Part shown: in pieces, positions 36,760 to 45,466 of the stretch
Numbering within the stretch: position 1 is the stretch's first letter
How the letters are laid out: every line of letters begins with the position of its first letter
NCBI RefSeq assembly: GCF_935825525.1
Contig: NZ_CAKXZT010000079.1
Coordinates: 1-64,000, forward strand
DNA: 64,000 nt
Reading direction: 5' to 3'
Source: Mesorhizobium escarrei
GTDB taxonomy: Bacteria > Pseudomonadota > Alphaproteobacteria > Rhizobiales > Rhizobiaceae
Position numbers and translations under genes: made by a program
The notes under the pieces: model-generated
What the model was told of the DNA's origin: nothing
What the model saw: only the letters and a program-made list of their open reading frames with translations
Database searches by the model: none

Positions 36760-38747
36760 GGCAGGCTCGCGGAAGGCACGGCGCCCGCCGACTTGCGGCG
36801 GCGCGACGGTGCGCCGACGCGCAGCCGCCGGTCCATGAGCGACATCGCAGCACCTGCCATCATGACAAGGCCGCCGCCCCAGATCAGCGTCACCAGCGGC
36901 TTCCACCACAGCCGCACCACGACGGAGCCGTCGGTCGCCTCGTCGCCAAGCGAGAGGTAGAGCTGGCTGAACCCGATCGTCTTGATACCGGACTCGGTCG
37001 TCGTCATCTGCCGGACCGGATAGGAGCGCTTGGACGAGGTGATCATGGCGGTGGTGCTTCCATCGGCGCCGAGCAGGGCGAAGCGGCCACGATCCTCGCT
37101 GTAATTTGGCCCCTGGGCCGGATAGAGCCCTTCGAAACGCAGCGTGTGGCCGGACAGTTGCACAGTCTCGCCTGCATGCATCGACAAGATCTTCTCGGTG
37201 CCGAAGCAAAGCGTGCCGACGATGCCCAGCGTCGTCAGCCCAAGGCCGAGATGGGCGAGCGCGGTGCCGAAGACCGAACGCGGCAGGCCGGCGAAGCGCC
37301 TGAGCATGATGCCGGGCGCGACACTGCCAAAGCCGGACTTGACGGCAATATCGGTGAGCGCGCCGCAGATCAGCCAGAAGGCCAAGCCGACGCCAAGTGC
37401 AGCGAACACCGACGCGCCGTCGATGAACAAGGCCGTCACCAGCACGGCCAGAAGCGCTGCGGCGAAGGCCGCCATCAGCCGCTGGGCGACGGCGAAAATG
37501 TCGCCGCGCTTCCAGGCCAGAAGCGGCCCGAACGGAACCACGACCAGAAGCGGCACCATCAGCGGGCCGAATGTCAGGTTGAAGAATGGCGCGCCGACCG
37601 AAATCTTGTCGGCTGAAACGGCCTCGACGACCAGCGGATACAGCGTGCCGATCAGCACAGTGGCGGTGGCCGTGGTCAGGAACAGGTTGTTGAGGACCAG
37701 CGCCCCTTCGCGCGAGACCGGATGAAACAGGCCGCCGGCCGTCAACCTCGAGGCGCGAAAGGCGAACAACGCCAGTGATCCGCCGATGAACAGTGTCAGG
37801 ATGCAGAGAATGAACACGCCGCGCGTCGGATCGGTGGCGAAGGCGTGGACGGAGGTGAGCACGCCGGAGCGCACCAGGAAGGTGCCGAGCAGCGACAGCG
37901 AGAAGGTCAGGATCGCCAGCAACAGCGTCCAGATCTTCAGGGCCGAGCGCTTTTCCATGACGATCGCCGAATGGAGCAGCGCCGTGCCGGCCAGCCAAGG
38001 CATGAACGAAGCGTTCTCGACCGGATCCCAGAACCAGAAACCGCCCCAGCCAAGTTCGTAATAGGCCCAGTAGGAACCCATGGCAATGCCGCCGGTCAGG
38101 AACATCCAGGCGACCAGCGTCCATGGCCGCACCCAGCGCGCCCAGGACGCGTCGATGCGGCCTTCGATGAGGGCGGCGACCGAGAAGGAAAAGCAGATCG
38201 AGAACCCGACATAGCCGAGATAGAGCAGCGGCGGATGGATGGCGAGGCCGAGATCCTGCAGGATCGGGTTGAGATCGCGGCCCTCGATCGGCGCCGGGTT
38301 GAGCCTGGCGAACGGATTGGACGTCGCCAGGATGAACAGCAAGAAGGTGGCGCCGATCGCGCCTTGCACCGCCAGCACGTTGGCTCGAAGGGTCGCGGGA
38401 AGATTGCTGCCGAAAGCAGCGACGAGCGCCCCGAAGAAGGTCAGGATCAGCACCCAGAGCAGCATCGAGCCCTCGTGATTGCCCCAAGTGCCGGTGATCT
38501 TGTAGATCAGCGGCTGCAGCGAATGCGAGTTGTCCCAGACGTTGGCCACCGAAAAGTCGGACGTCGCATAGGCCGTTGCCAGCGCCGCGAAGGAGAGAGC
38601 GGTCAAGGCAAAGCCGGTCACCGCGACCGGACCGCCGACGGCCATCATCTTCTGGTTGTTGATGCGCGCCCCGAACAGCGGCACCAGCGTCTGCACCAAA
38701 GACAGCGCGAACGCCAGGACCAGTGCGAAATGTCCGGTTTCAACCAT
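36756..38747 (-). CDS. ccmF: Haem lyase subunit CcmF (CycK)
   Basis: 663 residues from ATG 38747 (MVETGHF). It is a polytopic inner-membrane protein with about 15 helices. The WWD-type haem-handling motif region is WGGFWFWDPVENASFMPWL. Haem-ligating histidine regions are visible (TGTWGNHEGSMLLW). It joins haem from holo-CcmE to apocytochromes. It is part of the ccmI-E-F-H operon, overlapping ccmH by four bases. Confidence 0.95.
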   Translation of the reverse strand: MVETGHFALVLAFALSLVQTLVPLFGARINNQKMMAVGGPVAVTGFALTALSFAALATAYATSDFSVANVWDNSHSLQPLIYKITGTWGNHEGSMLLWVLILTFFGALVAAFGSNLPATLRANVLAVQGAIGATFLLFILATSNPFARLNPAPIEGRDLNPILQDLGLAIHPPLLYLGYVGFSICFSFSVAALIEGRIDASWARWVRPWTLVAWMFLTGGIAMGSYWAYYELGWGGFWFWDPVENASFMPWLAGTALLHSAIVMEKRSALKIWTLLLAILTFSLSLLGTFLVRSGVLTSVHAFATDPTRGVFILCILTLFIGGSLALFAFRASRLTAGGLFHPVSREGALVLNNLFLTTATATVLIGTLYPLVVEAVSADKISVGAPFFNLTFGPLMVPLLVVVPFGPLLAWKRGDIFAVAQRLMAAFAAALLAVLVTALFIDGASVFAALGVGLAFWLICGALTDIAVKSGFGSVAPGIMLRRFAGLPRSVFGTALAHLGLGLTTLGIVGTLCFGTEKILSMHAGETVQLSGHTLRFEGLYPAQGPNYSEDRGRFALLGADGSTTAMITSSKRSYPVRQMTTTESGIKTIGFSQLYLSLGDEATDGSVVVRLWWKPLVTLIWGGGLVMMAGAAMSLMDRRLRVGAPSRRRKSAGAVPSASLP

Positions 38748-38824
38748 TGTGTCCAAGCCCGCCAGGTTTTTGTTTTGTCGAAGGGTCTTGCCGCAAAACC
38801 GTGGGACACTTTTGCGGAACCTGC

Positions 38825-39268
38825 TTAGTCACTTTTGCTCTCCTGCCACACGCCCTTGGATTTGAGGCCGTCGGCCACCTCCTTGGGCATGTAGTTCTCG
38901 TCGTGCTTGGCCAGCACGCTGTCGGCGACGAAGACGCCGTCCGGCCGAAACGCGCCTTCAGTGATGACGCCCTGCTCCTCGCGGAAAAGGTCGGGAAGAA
39001 TGCCGGTGTAGGTGACCTTGACCTGCTTCTGGTTGTCGGTCACCGAAAAAGCGACGGTTGTCCCCTGACCGCGCTCGATCGTGCCTTTTTCGACGAGGCC
39101 GCCGAGCCTGATACGCTGCCCGGGCTGCAGGCTGGCGGTGGTCAGATCGGCGGGCATGTAGAAGTAGGAGGCCTTCTGGCCGAGCGCGTAGAAGGTCAGG
39201 CCGGTGGCGGCACCGAGGAAGGCCAACCCTCCGGCGATCACCGACAGTCTCTTCTGCTTGCGCGTCAT
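38825..39268 (-). CDS. ccmE: Haem chaperone CcmE (CycJ)
   Basis: 147 residues from ATG 39268. One N-terminal membrane helix anchors a periplasmic beta-barrel. The covalent haem-binding histidine is in [11 protein letters not shown] (His 122, Tyr 126). It receives haem from the CcmABCD exporter and passes it to CcmF. The start is three bases after the ccmI stop. The 77-base gap to ccmF holds a short CGCAAAAC...TTTTGCG inverted repeat. Confidence 0.95.
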   Translation of the reverse strand: MTRKQKRLSVIAGGLAFLGAATGLTFYALGQKASYFYMPADLTTASLQPGQRIRLGGLVEKGTIERGQGTTVAFSVTDNQKQVKVTYTGILPDLFREEQGVITEGAFRPDGVFVADSVLAKHDENYMPKEVADGLKSKGVWQESKSD

Positions 39269-39271
39269 TCT

Positions 39272-40405
39272 TTACTCCGTCGCCGTCAGGCCAAGCGAGA
39301 CGGCAAAGGCGGTGAATTTCTTTGCTTCGTCACTATCGGAGCCAAAAACGGCGATACCGCGATTGAGCGCGTCGCGCGCCTGATCGGCCTTTCCCAGCAC
39401 GACATAGGAACGAATAAGCTGCATCCATCCTTCCGCATCGCGCGGATTTTGCCGCAGTTTTTCATCAAGCCTCGCAACCATGGTGTTGATCATCGCTTCC
39501 CTATCCTGCGGCGACATCGACGAGGCGGCATCGACATCCCCGGCGTCCGGGCCTTTTGCAGGGTCTCCCGAAGCGACGCTTCGCCTGGCGGATTCGGCCA
39601 GTGCCTGCTCGACGGCGCCGCGCCAGGCTGAGTCCTGCGGCAAGGCCGCGAGCATTTTCTGCCAGCCAGCCGTCGCCTCCTCAATACGGCCTTCCTGCGC
39701 CATGCCCATCGCCAGATAAAAGCTGGCCTTCGGATTTGCCGGATCGAGTTTCAGCGCCGCCTCGAAGGCGGCCTGAGCGTCGGCCGAGACAATGCCGCCC
39801 GCTGCGCTGGCGATCGCCTCGCCGAGGCCGGCCTGGCGGGCTGCGCTGTCGCCGTCGAGGCGAATGGCGTTGCGGTAGGCTGTCACCGCGTCGGAGAACC
39901 GCTGCATGCGCAGATAGATTGGCGCCAGGACATCCCAACCCCTGCCGTCGGACGGGTTGGCGGCAAGATGGGCCTCGGCACGTGCAACCAGTTCGTCCAC
40001 CGAACTGTCGGCGGGATTCTTGGCCAGTCGCTCGCTGAGCGGCTGCGACGGCAGATCGGGCGAGCCGAGTTGGCTGTACAAGCCCCAACTGACCAGCGGA
40101 ACCGCCAGGACAGCGGCCGTCGCAACCAGCCTGGTCGCCATCGACGGCTGCCGAGCCGCTGCTTTGTCAGCGGCATTGTCGAGGCGAAGGATGCGGCGGG
40201 CGATCTCCGCACGCGCCTCTTCGGCCTCCGCCGGCTGGATCAGGCCACGCGCCACGTCGCGGTCAAGCTCGGACAGCTGGTCGCGATAGACTTCAAGGTC
40301 ATGATCGCTGCTCGCCGAACCACCCTTCGGGCCGCCGGCCAGCGGCAGCAGAACCGCCAGGCTTGCACCCAGCGTGAGAATGGCAGCTATGACCCAGAAC
40401 AGCAT
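39272..40405 (-). CDS. ccmI: Cytochrome c maturation protein CcmI (CycH)
   Basis: 377 residues from ATG 40405. Two membrane helices near the N-terminus (LFWVIAAILTLGASLAVLLP and RLVATAAVLAVPLVSWGLYS) are joined by a cytosolic loop (EVYRDQLSELDRDVARGL). A periplasmic TPR domain (about residues 130-370; DGRGWDVLAPIYLRMQRFSD) binds apocytochrome C-termini. First gene of the cycHJKL-type operon; in Rhizobium leguminosarum this operon and feuPQ are reported as linked, as here. Confidence 0.93.
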   Translation of the reverse strand: MLFWVIAAILTLGASLAVLLPLAGGPKGGSASSDHDLEVYRDQLSELDRDVARGLIQPAEAEEARAEIARRILRLDNAADKAAARQPSMATRLVATAAVLAVPLVSWGLYSQLGSPDLPSQPLSERLAKNPADSSVDELVARAEAHLAANPSDGRGWDVLAPIYLRMQRFSDAVTAYRNAIRLDGDSAARQAGLGEAIASAAGGIVSADAQAAFEAALKLDPANPKASFYLAMGMAQEGRIEEATAGWQKMLAALPQDSAWRGAVEQALAESARRSVASGDPAKGPDAGDVDAASSMSPQDREAMINTMVARLDEKLRQNPRDAEGWMQLIRSYVVLGKADQARDALNRGIAVFGSDSDEAKKFTAFAVSLGLTATE

Positions 40406-40505
40406 GCTTCTTCCAATAACGGCAGAGCCCTGCCCTGCCAACACAGGCGTCCTGCGACGCTTTGACGGCAGATGCGTCGCATGTCCTTGATTGATGTCAA
40501 CCGGA

Positions 40506-40639
40506 CCTAAAGCGCGTCGCGTTCGACCGGCGTAATGCGACGCGCTTCAGGTTGTTGTTTTCATGCCTGTCGTTGTCGCAAAACCGCTGCACACCCTCGG
40601 TTCAAGCCCGAGGGCATGCTTTTGCGCGACATGCATTAT
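40506..40639. repeat. Dispersed palindromic element, copy 2
   Basis: Same element as 17247-17367: CCTAAAGCGCGTCGCG...GCGACGCGCTTCAGG, TTTTCATGCCTGTCGTTGTC, then GCAAAACCGC, CACCCTCGGTTCAAGCCCGA, then GGGC, and GCATGCTTTTGCGCGACATG, then CATTA. The inner hairpin here is enlarged (CCCTCGG...CCGAGGG). It separates ccmI from the lipoprotein gene and lies 12 bases from the latter's stop. Confidence 0.88.
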
Positions 40640-40650
40640 CCGGCCGGTCG

Positions 40651-41091
40651 TCACGTCAGCGGCGTCCAGCTGCCATCGGCGTTGCGGCAAGCGGTTCCGC
40701 GCGCGGCAGCGCCGGCGGCGCCGGTAAAGACCGTATGGGTGTATTGTCGGCAGTCCTGCGAGCCGACACGATAGGGCTGGGCGGGCACGACTTCACCGTA
40801 ATGCGCCGACCGATCGCTCTTCCACGTCACCTTCTGGCCGCTCGCCGTGTACTCGAGCGCCTTGTATTCCGCCTCCAGCGCCTTGCGTTTTTCGGGATCG
40901 CTCAAGCCGGTACCGATCGATCCGCTGACGAGGCCGCCCCCCATGGCGGAAATGACCGTCGTCGCGATCTTGCCGTCGCTTGGTGGCGTTGCGGCCGGCT
41001 GCGGCGCCACCGTGGGGCCAGGGCTGTTGCGCAGCGTCGTGCAGCCCGAAACGGCCAGCAGTGCGGAAACGAGCGCTACGCGAATCTTCAT
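40651..41091 (-). CDS. Outer-membrane lipoprotein, surface-antigen-like
   Basis: 146 residues from ATG 41091. The lipobox VSALLAVSGC places the lipidated Cys at about residue 17. A Gly-rich patch (AMGGGLVSGSIGTGLSD) resembles the glycine zipper of 17-kDa surface antigens. The C-terminal domain has CRQYTHTVFTG and TACRNADGSW, matching the conserved end of such antigens (two Cys and a final W-x-P). Role unknown; envelope location likely. It is a single gene downstream of the FeuQ-like kinase. Confidence 0.78.
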   Translation of the reverse strand: MKIRVALVSALLAVSGCTTLRNSPGPTVAPQPAATPPSDGKIATTVISAMGGGLVSGSIGTGLSDPEKRKALEAEYKALEYTASGQKVTWKSDRSAHYGEVVPAQPYRVGSQDCRQYTHTVFTGAAGAAARGTACRNADGSWTPLT

Positions 41092-41268
41092 GCCAACAAC
41101 CGGTTTTCTTGAGTTAAAGCTGGGGCCGCGCCATCGGGAAGTCGGCGTGGCCATAGTGTCGATGTTTGTCGGAAATTTGGCCGCGGCAGACGGCTCCGGG
41201 ACCAGTCGACATGCCGCAATATCACGCACCGTCGATCAATGTCGACTGGCCCAGCAAAAAGCATAAGT

Positions 41269-42738
41269 CTAGTGAAGGCTCCGCAATCGAACCACCGCCT
41301 TCAACCCGCCCATACTGGACCGTTCCAGAGCCAGAACGCCTCCATACTCGTTGACGAGGTCGGCGACAATGGCAAGTCCAAGCCCGGTCCCCGGCTTTGT
41401 CTCGTCGAGACGCCGTCCGCGCTTCAGCGCCTCGCGTGCCTTGTCTTCTGGAATGCCCGGGCCGTCATCCTCGATGCTGATCTCGAACAGATTGACAGCA
41501 CCCTCCTTGCCGGCGCCACTCTTCTTGCCGGAGCCAGTCTTGTTGCCGGAGATTGGCGCCACCGATACCGCGACCGCGCTCTTTGCCCATTTCATGGCGT
41601 TGTCGAGCAAATTGCCAAGCAATTCTTCCAGATCCTCGCGTTCGCCGGCAAAGACGATATCGACCGCCGGCAGCGAAAGCGAGAGAGCGGTCTGCGGATT
41701 GAGTTTTTGCAGCACGCGCACCATGCGCTGGACCAGCGGCGCCACCGGCGTGCGGTAGACGACGCTGTCTCGTTGCGCCGCAACGCGGGCGCGCTGCAGA
41801 TAATGATCAACCTGCTTCTGCATAGAGACGGCCTGCTCGGCTATGAGCTGGCCCTTGGCGCCGCCGAGCGCCCGTCCCTCGTTGATCAGCACCGCCAGCG
41901 GCGTCTTCAGTGAATGGGCGAGGTTGCCGACCTGCGTTCGCGAGCGCTCGACGATACGCCTGTTGTTTTCGATCAACGCGTTGGTCTCGTCGGCGAGCGG
42001 CTCGATCTCGGCAGGGAAGCGACCGTCGAGCTTTTGCGCGGTTCCTTCGCGCACCATGGCGAGAGCGTCCCTGACCCGGCGCAATGGCTGCAGGCCCAAC
42101 AGGATCGCGATGGCGTTGATGGCGATCATGCCAACGCCGAACAGGGAAAGATAGGTCAGCAGGCGACGCTGAAAGGCGCTTATCTCCTGCTCGAGCTCGG
42201 TCCGGTTGCCCATGACGCGGAAGCGCGCGGCGCGATTTTTCGCGTCGAGAACGAATTCGCTCTCGAACACTTCCAGTTCCTCGCCATCGATGCCTTCTGT
42301 CGCATAGCTGCGCTGGAAGCTGGCATTGAAAGGAACCTCGGCGACACTTGGCGACAGGATCGCCTTGGTCATCGAGGAGGAGTGCAACTCACCGCTCACG
42401 CCTTCCGACGCAGGCTCGACCGACCAGTACCAGCCGGAATTCGGCTCCGAGAACCGAAGGTCGCCCAGGTCGGGAGCGCCGGTCAGCGAACCGCCTTCGG
42501 ACACCCCGACCGAGCCGATCAGATTGAACAGATGCGCCGACAACAGGCTGTCGAAACCGCGCTCGCTCGCCTGGCGATAGAGGGTGGTGATCAGCGTGAA
42601 GATGACAATCAGGGTGAGTATCGCCCAGACCGTGGAAAAGGCGATCACCCGGAACGCTAGCGAACGCGGCCCGAACCGCAGTGAAAGCGGCGTCCTTGCA
42701 GTCTGTTTGAGCGGTTCCGCCTTACGCCTCCGGCTCAC
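41269..42738 (-). CDS. feuQ: Sensor histidine kinase, FeuQ-like
   Basis: 489 residues. Membrane helices at about residues 28-50 and 193-215 flank a periplasmic domain of about 140 residues. A HAMP-like region (LGLQPLRRVRDALAMVREG), a PhoQ-type H-box (NLAHSLKTPLAVLINEG) and an ATPase domain (DNAMKWAK, EDDGPGIPED, GTGLGLAIVADLVNEYGG) follow. A flexible GSGKKSGAGK insertion lies in the ATPase domain. It overlaps the regulator gene by 17 bases. Next to cycHJKL this is the FeuPQ position known in rhizobia, where the pair controls periplasmic glucan export and envelope adaptation. Confidence 0.82.
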   Translation of the reverse strand: MSRRRKAEPLKQTARTPLSLRFGPRSLAFRVIAFSTVWAILTLIVIFTLITTLYRQASERGFDSLLSAHLFNLIGSVGVSEGGSLTGAPDLGDLRFSEPNSGWYWSVEPASEGVSGELHSSSMTKAILSPSVAEVPFNASFQRSYATEGIDGEELEVFESEFVLDAKNRAARFRVMGNRTELEQEISAFQRRLLTYLSLFGVGMIAINAIAILLGLQPLRRVRDALAMVREGTAQKLDGRFPAEIEPLADETNALIENNRRIVERSRTQVGNLAHSLKTPLAVLINEGRALGGAKGQLIAEQAVSMQKQVDHYLQRARVAAQRDSVVYRTPVAPLVQRMVRVLQKLNPQTALSLSLPAVDIVFAGEREDLEELLGNLLDNAMKWAKSAVAVSVAPISGNKTGSGKKSGAGKEGAVNLFEISIEDDGPGIPEDKAREALKRGRRLDETKPGTGLGLAIVADLVNEYGGVLALERSSMGGLKAVVRLRSLH

Positions 42739-43387
42739 GCATTCGATAGCCCATGCCGCGAACGGTTTCTATCATGTCGATGCCCATCTTCTTGCGAAGC
42801 CGCCCGACAAAGACCTCGATTGTGTTGGAATCGCGGTCGAAATCCTGATCGTAAAGGTGCTCGACCAACTCGGTTCGGGACACGACCTCGCCCATATGGT
42901 GCATCAAATAGGCAAGCAGGCGAAATTCGTGCGACGTCAGCTTCAACGGCACGCCGTCGACATCGGCCTTGGAGGCTTTGGTGTCGAGCCGCAGCGGCCC
43001 GCAGGTCAGCTCCGACGACGCATGGCCGGCCGCGCGCCGGATGAGCGCTCGGACCCTGGCCAGCACCTCTTCGATGTGGAACGGCTTGGTGACATAATCG
43101 TCGGCGCCGGCATCGATCCCGGATACCTTGTCGCTCCAGCGATCGCGCGCCGTCAGAATCAGGACCGGCATCTTGCGGCCACCGCGCCGCCAGCGTTCGA
43201 CCACGCTGATGCCGTCCATCTGCGGCAAGCCGATGTCGAGCACCACGGCGTCATAGGGTTCGGTGTCGCCGAGGAAATGCCCTTCCTCACCGTCGAAAGC
43301 CCGGTCGACAACATAGCCGGCATCGACCAGCGCGTCTGATATCTGCCGGTTCAGATCCTTATCATCTTCGACAACGAGTACGCGCAT
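42722..43387 (-). CDS. feuP: OmpR/PhoP-family response regulator, FeuP-like
   Basis: 221 residues from ATG 43387. The receiver (VVEDDKDLNRQ, phospho-Asp in VVLDIGLPQMDG near 51, VTKPFHIEEVLAR) is joined to a winged-helix domain (LTSHEFRLLAYLMHHMGEVV; DRDSNTIEVFVGRLRKKMG). It is PhoP/FeuP-like. It is likely essential with its kinase in related species. A 100-base gap upstream contains GGCCTGTTG repeated twice (43408-43440). Confidence 0.84.
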   Translation of the reverse strand: MRVLVVEDDKDLNRQISDALVDAGYVVDRAFDGEEGHFLGDTEPYDAVVLDIGLPQMDGISVVERWRRGGRKMPVLILTARDRWSDKVSGIDAGADDYVTKPFHIEEVLARVRALIRRAAGHASSELTCGPLRLDTKASKADVDGVPLKLTSHEFRLLAYLMHHMGEVVSRTELVEHLYDQDFDRDSNTIEVFVGRLRKKMGIDMIETVRGMGYRMREPEA

Positions 43388-43491
43388 GCGGAGATCATAC
43401 CTGTTGAAGAATCGGCCTGTTGGAGAATAGGCCTGTTGAGGAGCTGGACGTCAGATATAGGCCGATTCCAGCGCCTGGGATACGCCAGTCA

Positions 43492-43791
43492 TCAGTTCAG
43501 CGGAACGACGATCTCCGTGCGGCGCGGACGCTGCCCATCCTTGCCCGGAACCAGCACGACGATGACGCAGACCGGGTGGCCACCGCGCGTCGACTGCGAC
43601 GCCTTGGCCAGGGTGCCGCCATTCTGCTCGGCGACCTGCTGACCGATCGCGTAGCAGTCGGAGGCGGCCAGGACGATCGGCCGGTTCTGCTCGGGCACGA
43701 CGATCGGCAGCGCCGTCGCCTGCGCCGCAAACAGACCGGCAGCGCAGAGCGCAAGTGTCGCGGTTGGGAAGTGGGAGCGAAGCGTTTTCAT
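43492..43791 (-). CDS. Small periplasmic protein, candidate FeuN-type kinase modulator
   Basis: 99 residues from ATG 43791. The signal peptide (TLALCAAGLFAAQATA) is followed by a mature domain of about 70 residues with two cysteines (ASDCYAIGQQVAEQNGG and HPVCVIVVLVPG), like a PepSY-type small domain. It lies directly upstream of feuP on the same strand. In Sinorhizobium a small periplasmic protein, FeuN, restrains FeuQ and is linked to feuPQ. The position and size fit, but orthology was not checked, so the symbol is left empty. Confidence 0.7.
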   Translation of the reverse strand: MKTLRSHFPTATLALCAAGLFAAQATALPIVVPEQNRPIVLAASDCYAIGQQVAEQNGGTLAKASQSTRGGHPVCVIVVLVPGKDGQRPRRTEIVVPLN

Positions 43792-43963
43792 GATCAGCGT
43801 CCTAACGCATCGGTGCTGAACGTGATATGAACATCGAACGCCTGCAACACATGCCTGTCTCACCCCCTGAAATGCAAGACAACCGACCTTGTGATTTTCG
43901 CCGCCCCAACCCGGCAAATCCAAGCGCCAGTCTAGACTGTGTTGCAGCCAAATTGAAAGCGCG

Positions 43964-44374
43964 TCAGGCGTTTTCTTCCGTCACGGCAAGAAAGCGCAGC
44001 AGCCCGTGACAGGCTGAAAGATCCTCGTCGTAACGGACCTCGGTGAATTCGAGCCTGAGATTGACGCGGTGATGCTCGTCGAGCACCAGCGCCGCATCCT
44101 GGAGACGGGTACTGACAAGATCCATCACGTCGAGCATTTCTTTCCTGGCCTCGGATTTCGACCAGAAATGCAGAGTGAAAAGCTGCTCGGCGTCGTTCTC
44201 CCTGCCTGTTACCCAGTCATAGACGCTGGTCCGGCCGAACGTCACGTAGGGAAACGGGATGTTTTCCGGGGCATGGTCGAATAGTTTTGCGCCGCCCAAT
44301 GCCGCTGACAGGGAACCGTCACCGTTCAGCGCATGGAACAAAGCCTTCTGCAACGCGGCAGCCGGCGCGGTCAT
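43964..44374 (-). CDS. DUF3168 protein of phage/gene-transfer-agent origin
   Basis: 136 residues from ATG 44374. Full DUF3168 pattern: ALQKALFHALNGDGSLSAAL, then FPYVTFGRTSVYDW, EQLFTLHFWSKSEARKEMLD and DEDLSACHGLLRFLAVTE. Relatives are head-tail completion proteins of phages and of the alphaproteobacterial gene transfer agent. No other capsid or tail gene is nearby, so it is an orphan. A truncated copy of its first 23 codons lies at 46213-46283. Confidence 0.8.
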   Translation of the reverse strand: MTAPAAALQKALFHALNGDGSLSAALGGAKLFDHAPENIPFPYVTFGRTSVYDWVTGRENDAEQLFTLHFWSKSEARKEMLDVMDLVSTRLQDAALVLDEHHRVNLRLEFTEVRYDEDLSACHGLLRFLAVTEENA

Positions 44375-44509
44375 TGTATTCTCCCTCGCCTGTCGCGGCT
44401 GAACAGGCCTTCATCCGACAGCGATTTCCGCCTGCAGCGTAGCCGCATTGAAGTTCTGCCGCCAGATCACGGGATTTCCAAGGCCTTGCTCGCGCGGACA
44501 GTCGGGGAT

Positions 44510-44776
44510 TTATCGAAAATCGGCTGCGGTCAGCACATACATGCTCTTGCCGGTACGCGCATAAGCGTTCCTTGCGACGTCATGTATGGGACCGACGGCC
44601 GAATCAAAGGCGGCAAGATATGTGGCTTCGGCTGTCACCGTCCCCGGCGGCGCCGTCGAGATGGCGTCTGCATGGACAAAGAAAGAGATCTGGGACATGC
44701 CATCATAGCCGACGAAGCGGATCCGCCGGCTCGCCTCGTCGTAGCTTCGGCTTAGGTTTGGAAATGTCAGGCTCAT
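44510..44776 (-). CDS. DUF1488 family protein, copy A
   Basis: 88 residues, the normal DUF1488 size. It begins MSLTFPNLSRSYDEASRRIR and has GYDGMSQISFFV and YVLTAADFR at the end. Function of the family is unknown. It follows the small coiled-coil gene by 12 bases and is probably co-transcribed from the promoter at 45086-45114. Copy B at 47016 shares about 69 of 88 residues. Confidence 0.8.
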   Translation of the reverse strand: MSLTFPNLSRSYDEASRRIRFVGYDGMSQISFFVHADAISTAPPGTVTAEATYLAAFDSAVGPIHDVARNAYARTGKSMYVLTAADFR

Positions 44777-44788
44777 GACTTGATGCCG

Positions 44789-45037
44789 TTAAGCGGCCCC
44801 CGCTTTCTTGCCTGCCGCCCGCTTTTTCTTGGGAGCGACGGGATTGAGGGCTTCTGCCGCACGGTCGGCCTCTTCCTTGGCCAGCCGCAGCGCCCGCAAC
44901 TTTTCGGTCTTGATGGTCCTGGCCTTGGCCTCGGAAATATATTCGGCCGTAGCCTGGTTTCGCTCGGCGGTTTTCTTCTGCTTCTCCATGAAGCGCGCTT
45001 CAGCTTTTTCCATGATATTCTGATTGGGTTCCGCCAT
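44789..45037 (-). CDS. Small basic coiled-coil protein, copy A
   Basis: 82 residues from ATG 45037 (AAGGAGAT Shine-Dalgarno). It is almost wholly helical: NIMEKAEARFMEKQKKTAER, then NQATAEYISEAKART, then LRALRLAKEEADRAAEAL, ending in a Lys/Ala-rich tail (APKKKRAAGKK) like a histone H1 tail. It may bind nucleic acid or scaffold its partner; this is inference. Copy B at 47279 shares nearly all of the first 60 residues. Confidence 0.72.
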   Translation of the reverse strand: MAEPNQNIMEKAEARFMEKQKKTAERNQATAEYISEAKARTIKTEKLRALRLAKEEADRAAEALNPVAPKKKRAAGKKAGAA

Positions 45038-45085
45038 CGATAAAATCTCCTTTTCGCTGAGGTGATGAAAGTTAGTTTCTCTCCT

Positions 45086-45114
45086 AAAATAGGAACTCAG
45101 AACGGAAAAACCAA
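45086..45114 (-). promoter_or_regulatory. Promoter of copy-A module (TTGGTT-N17-TATTTT)
   Basis: On the minus strand TTGGTT (45114-45109), 17 bases, then TATTTT (45091-45086), ending about 48 bases before the start codon at 45037. The same arrangement, TTGATT-N17-TATTTT, occurs before copy B at 47629-47601, and the rest of the leader is conserved as well. Confidence 0.6.
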
Positions 45115-45272
45115 TTTTCAGAATGTTTTTGAATGATCAAATGCTTGAAATGACATCGTGAAATAATACTAGAAATTGCATTCGCACCGACCCCAATACC
45201 GTACCGACTGCTCATATACCCCGCTCCGATCAGCGTTAGATCGGGAAACCGCACGCGCCGGCCCCGCTGGCT

Positions 45273-45407
45273 TCAGGCTGACGGTTCTTTGCCTTGGTGG
45301 CCCGGCAAACTCGAGCTCACGCTGCGGACGAGGACGAGCATGGCCTCCACCGCCTCCTCGTTCGAAAGCCCCTGGTTCTCAACAAGCGAGACGGCAAGGC
45401 GCAGCAT
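45273..45407 (-). CDS. Small open frame or gene remnant, unknown
   Basis: 44 residues (MLRLAVSLVENQGLSNEEAV, then EAMLVLVRSV...). Amino-acid composition and an amphipathic helix look protein-like. No Shine-Dalgarno is seen, and an in-frame TGA closes the frame nine codons upstream of ATG. It lies directly beside the start of the mttB fragment, in the gap 45115-45466 that is otherwise without a recognisable gene, and may be the scar of a broken gene. Confidence 0.25.
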   Translation of the reverse strand: MLRLAVSLVENQGLSNEEAVEAMLVLVRSVSSSLPGHQGKEPSA

Positions 45408-45466
45408 CCGCGGTCCGGAATACGCCAGGGCTCACGTCTATTCGGGCACGGACGCTGCGCAGATCC

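Noticed and set aside
40590..40615. GGTTCAAGCC resembling the T-loop of a tRNA
   Set aside because: It is the enlarged inner hairpin of the dispersed element; no acceptor, D or anticodon arms are present around it.
43964..44374. Possible prophage or gene transfer agent cluster
   Set aside because: Only one DUF3168 gene is present; no capsid, portal, terminase, tail or integrase gene lies in the window.
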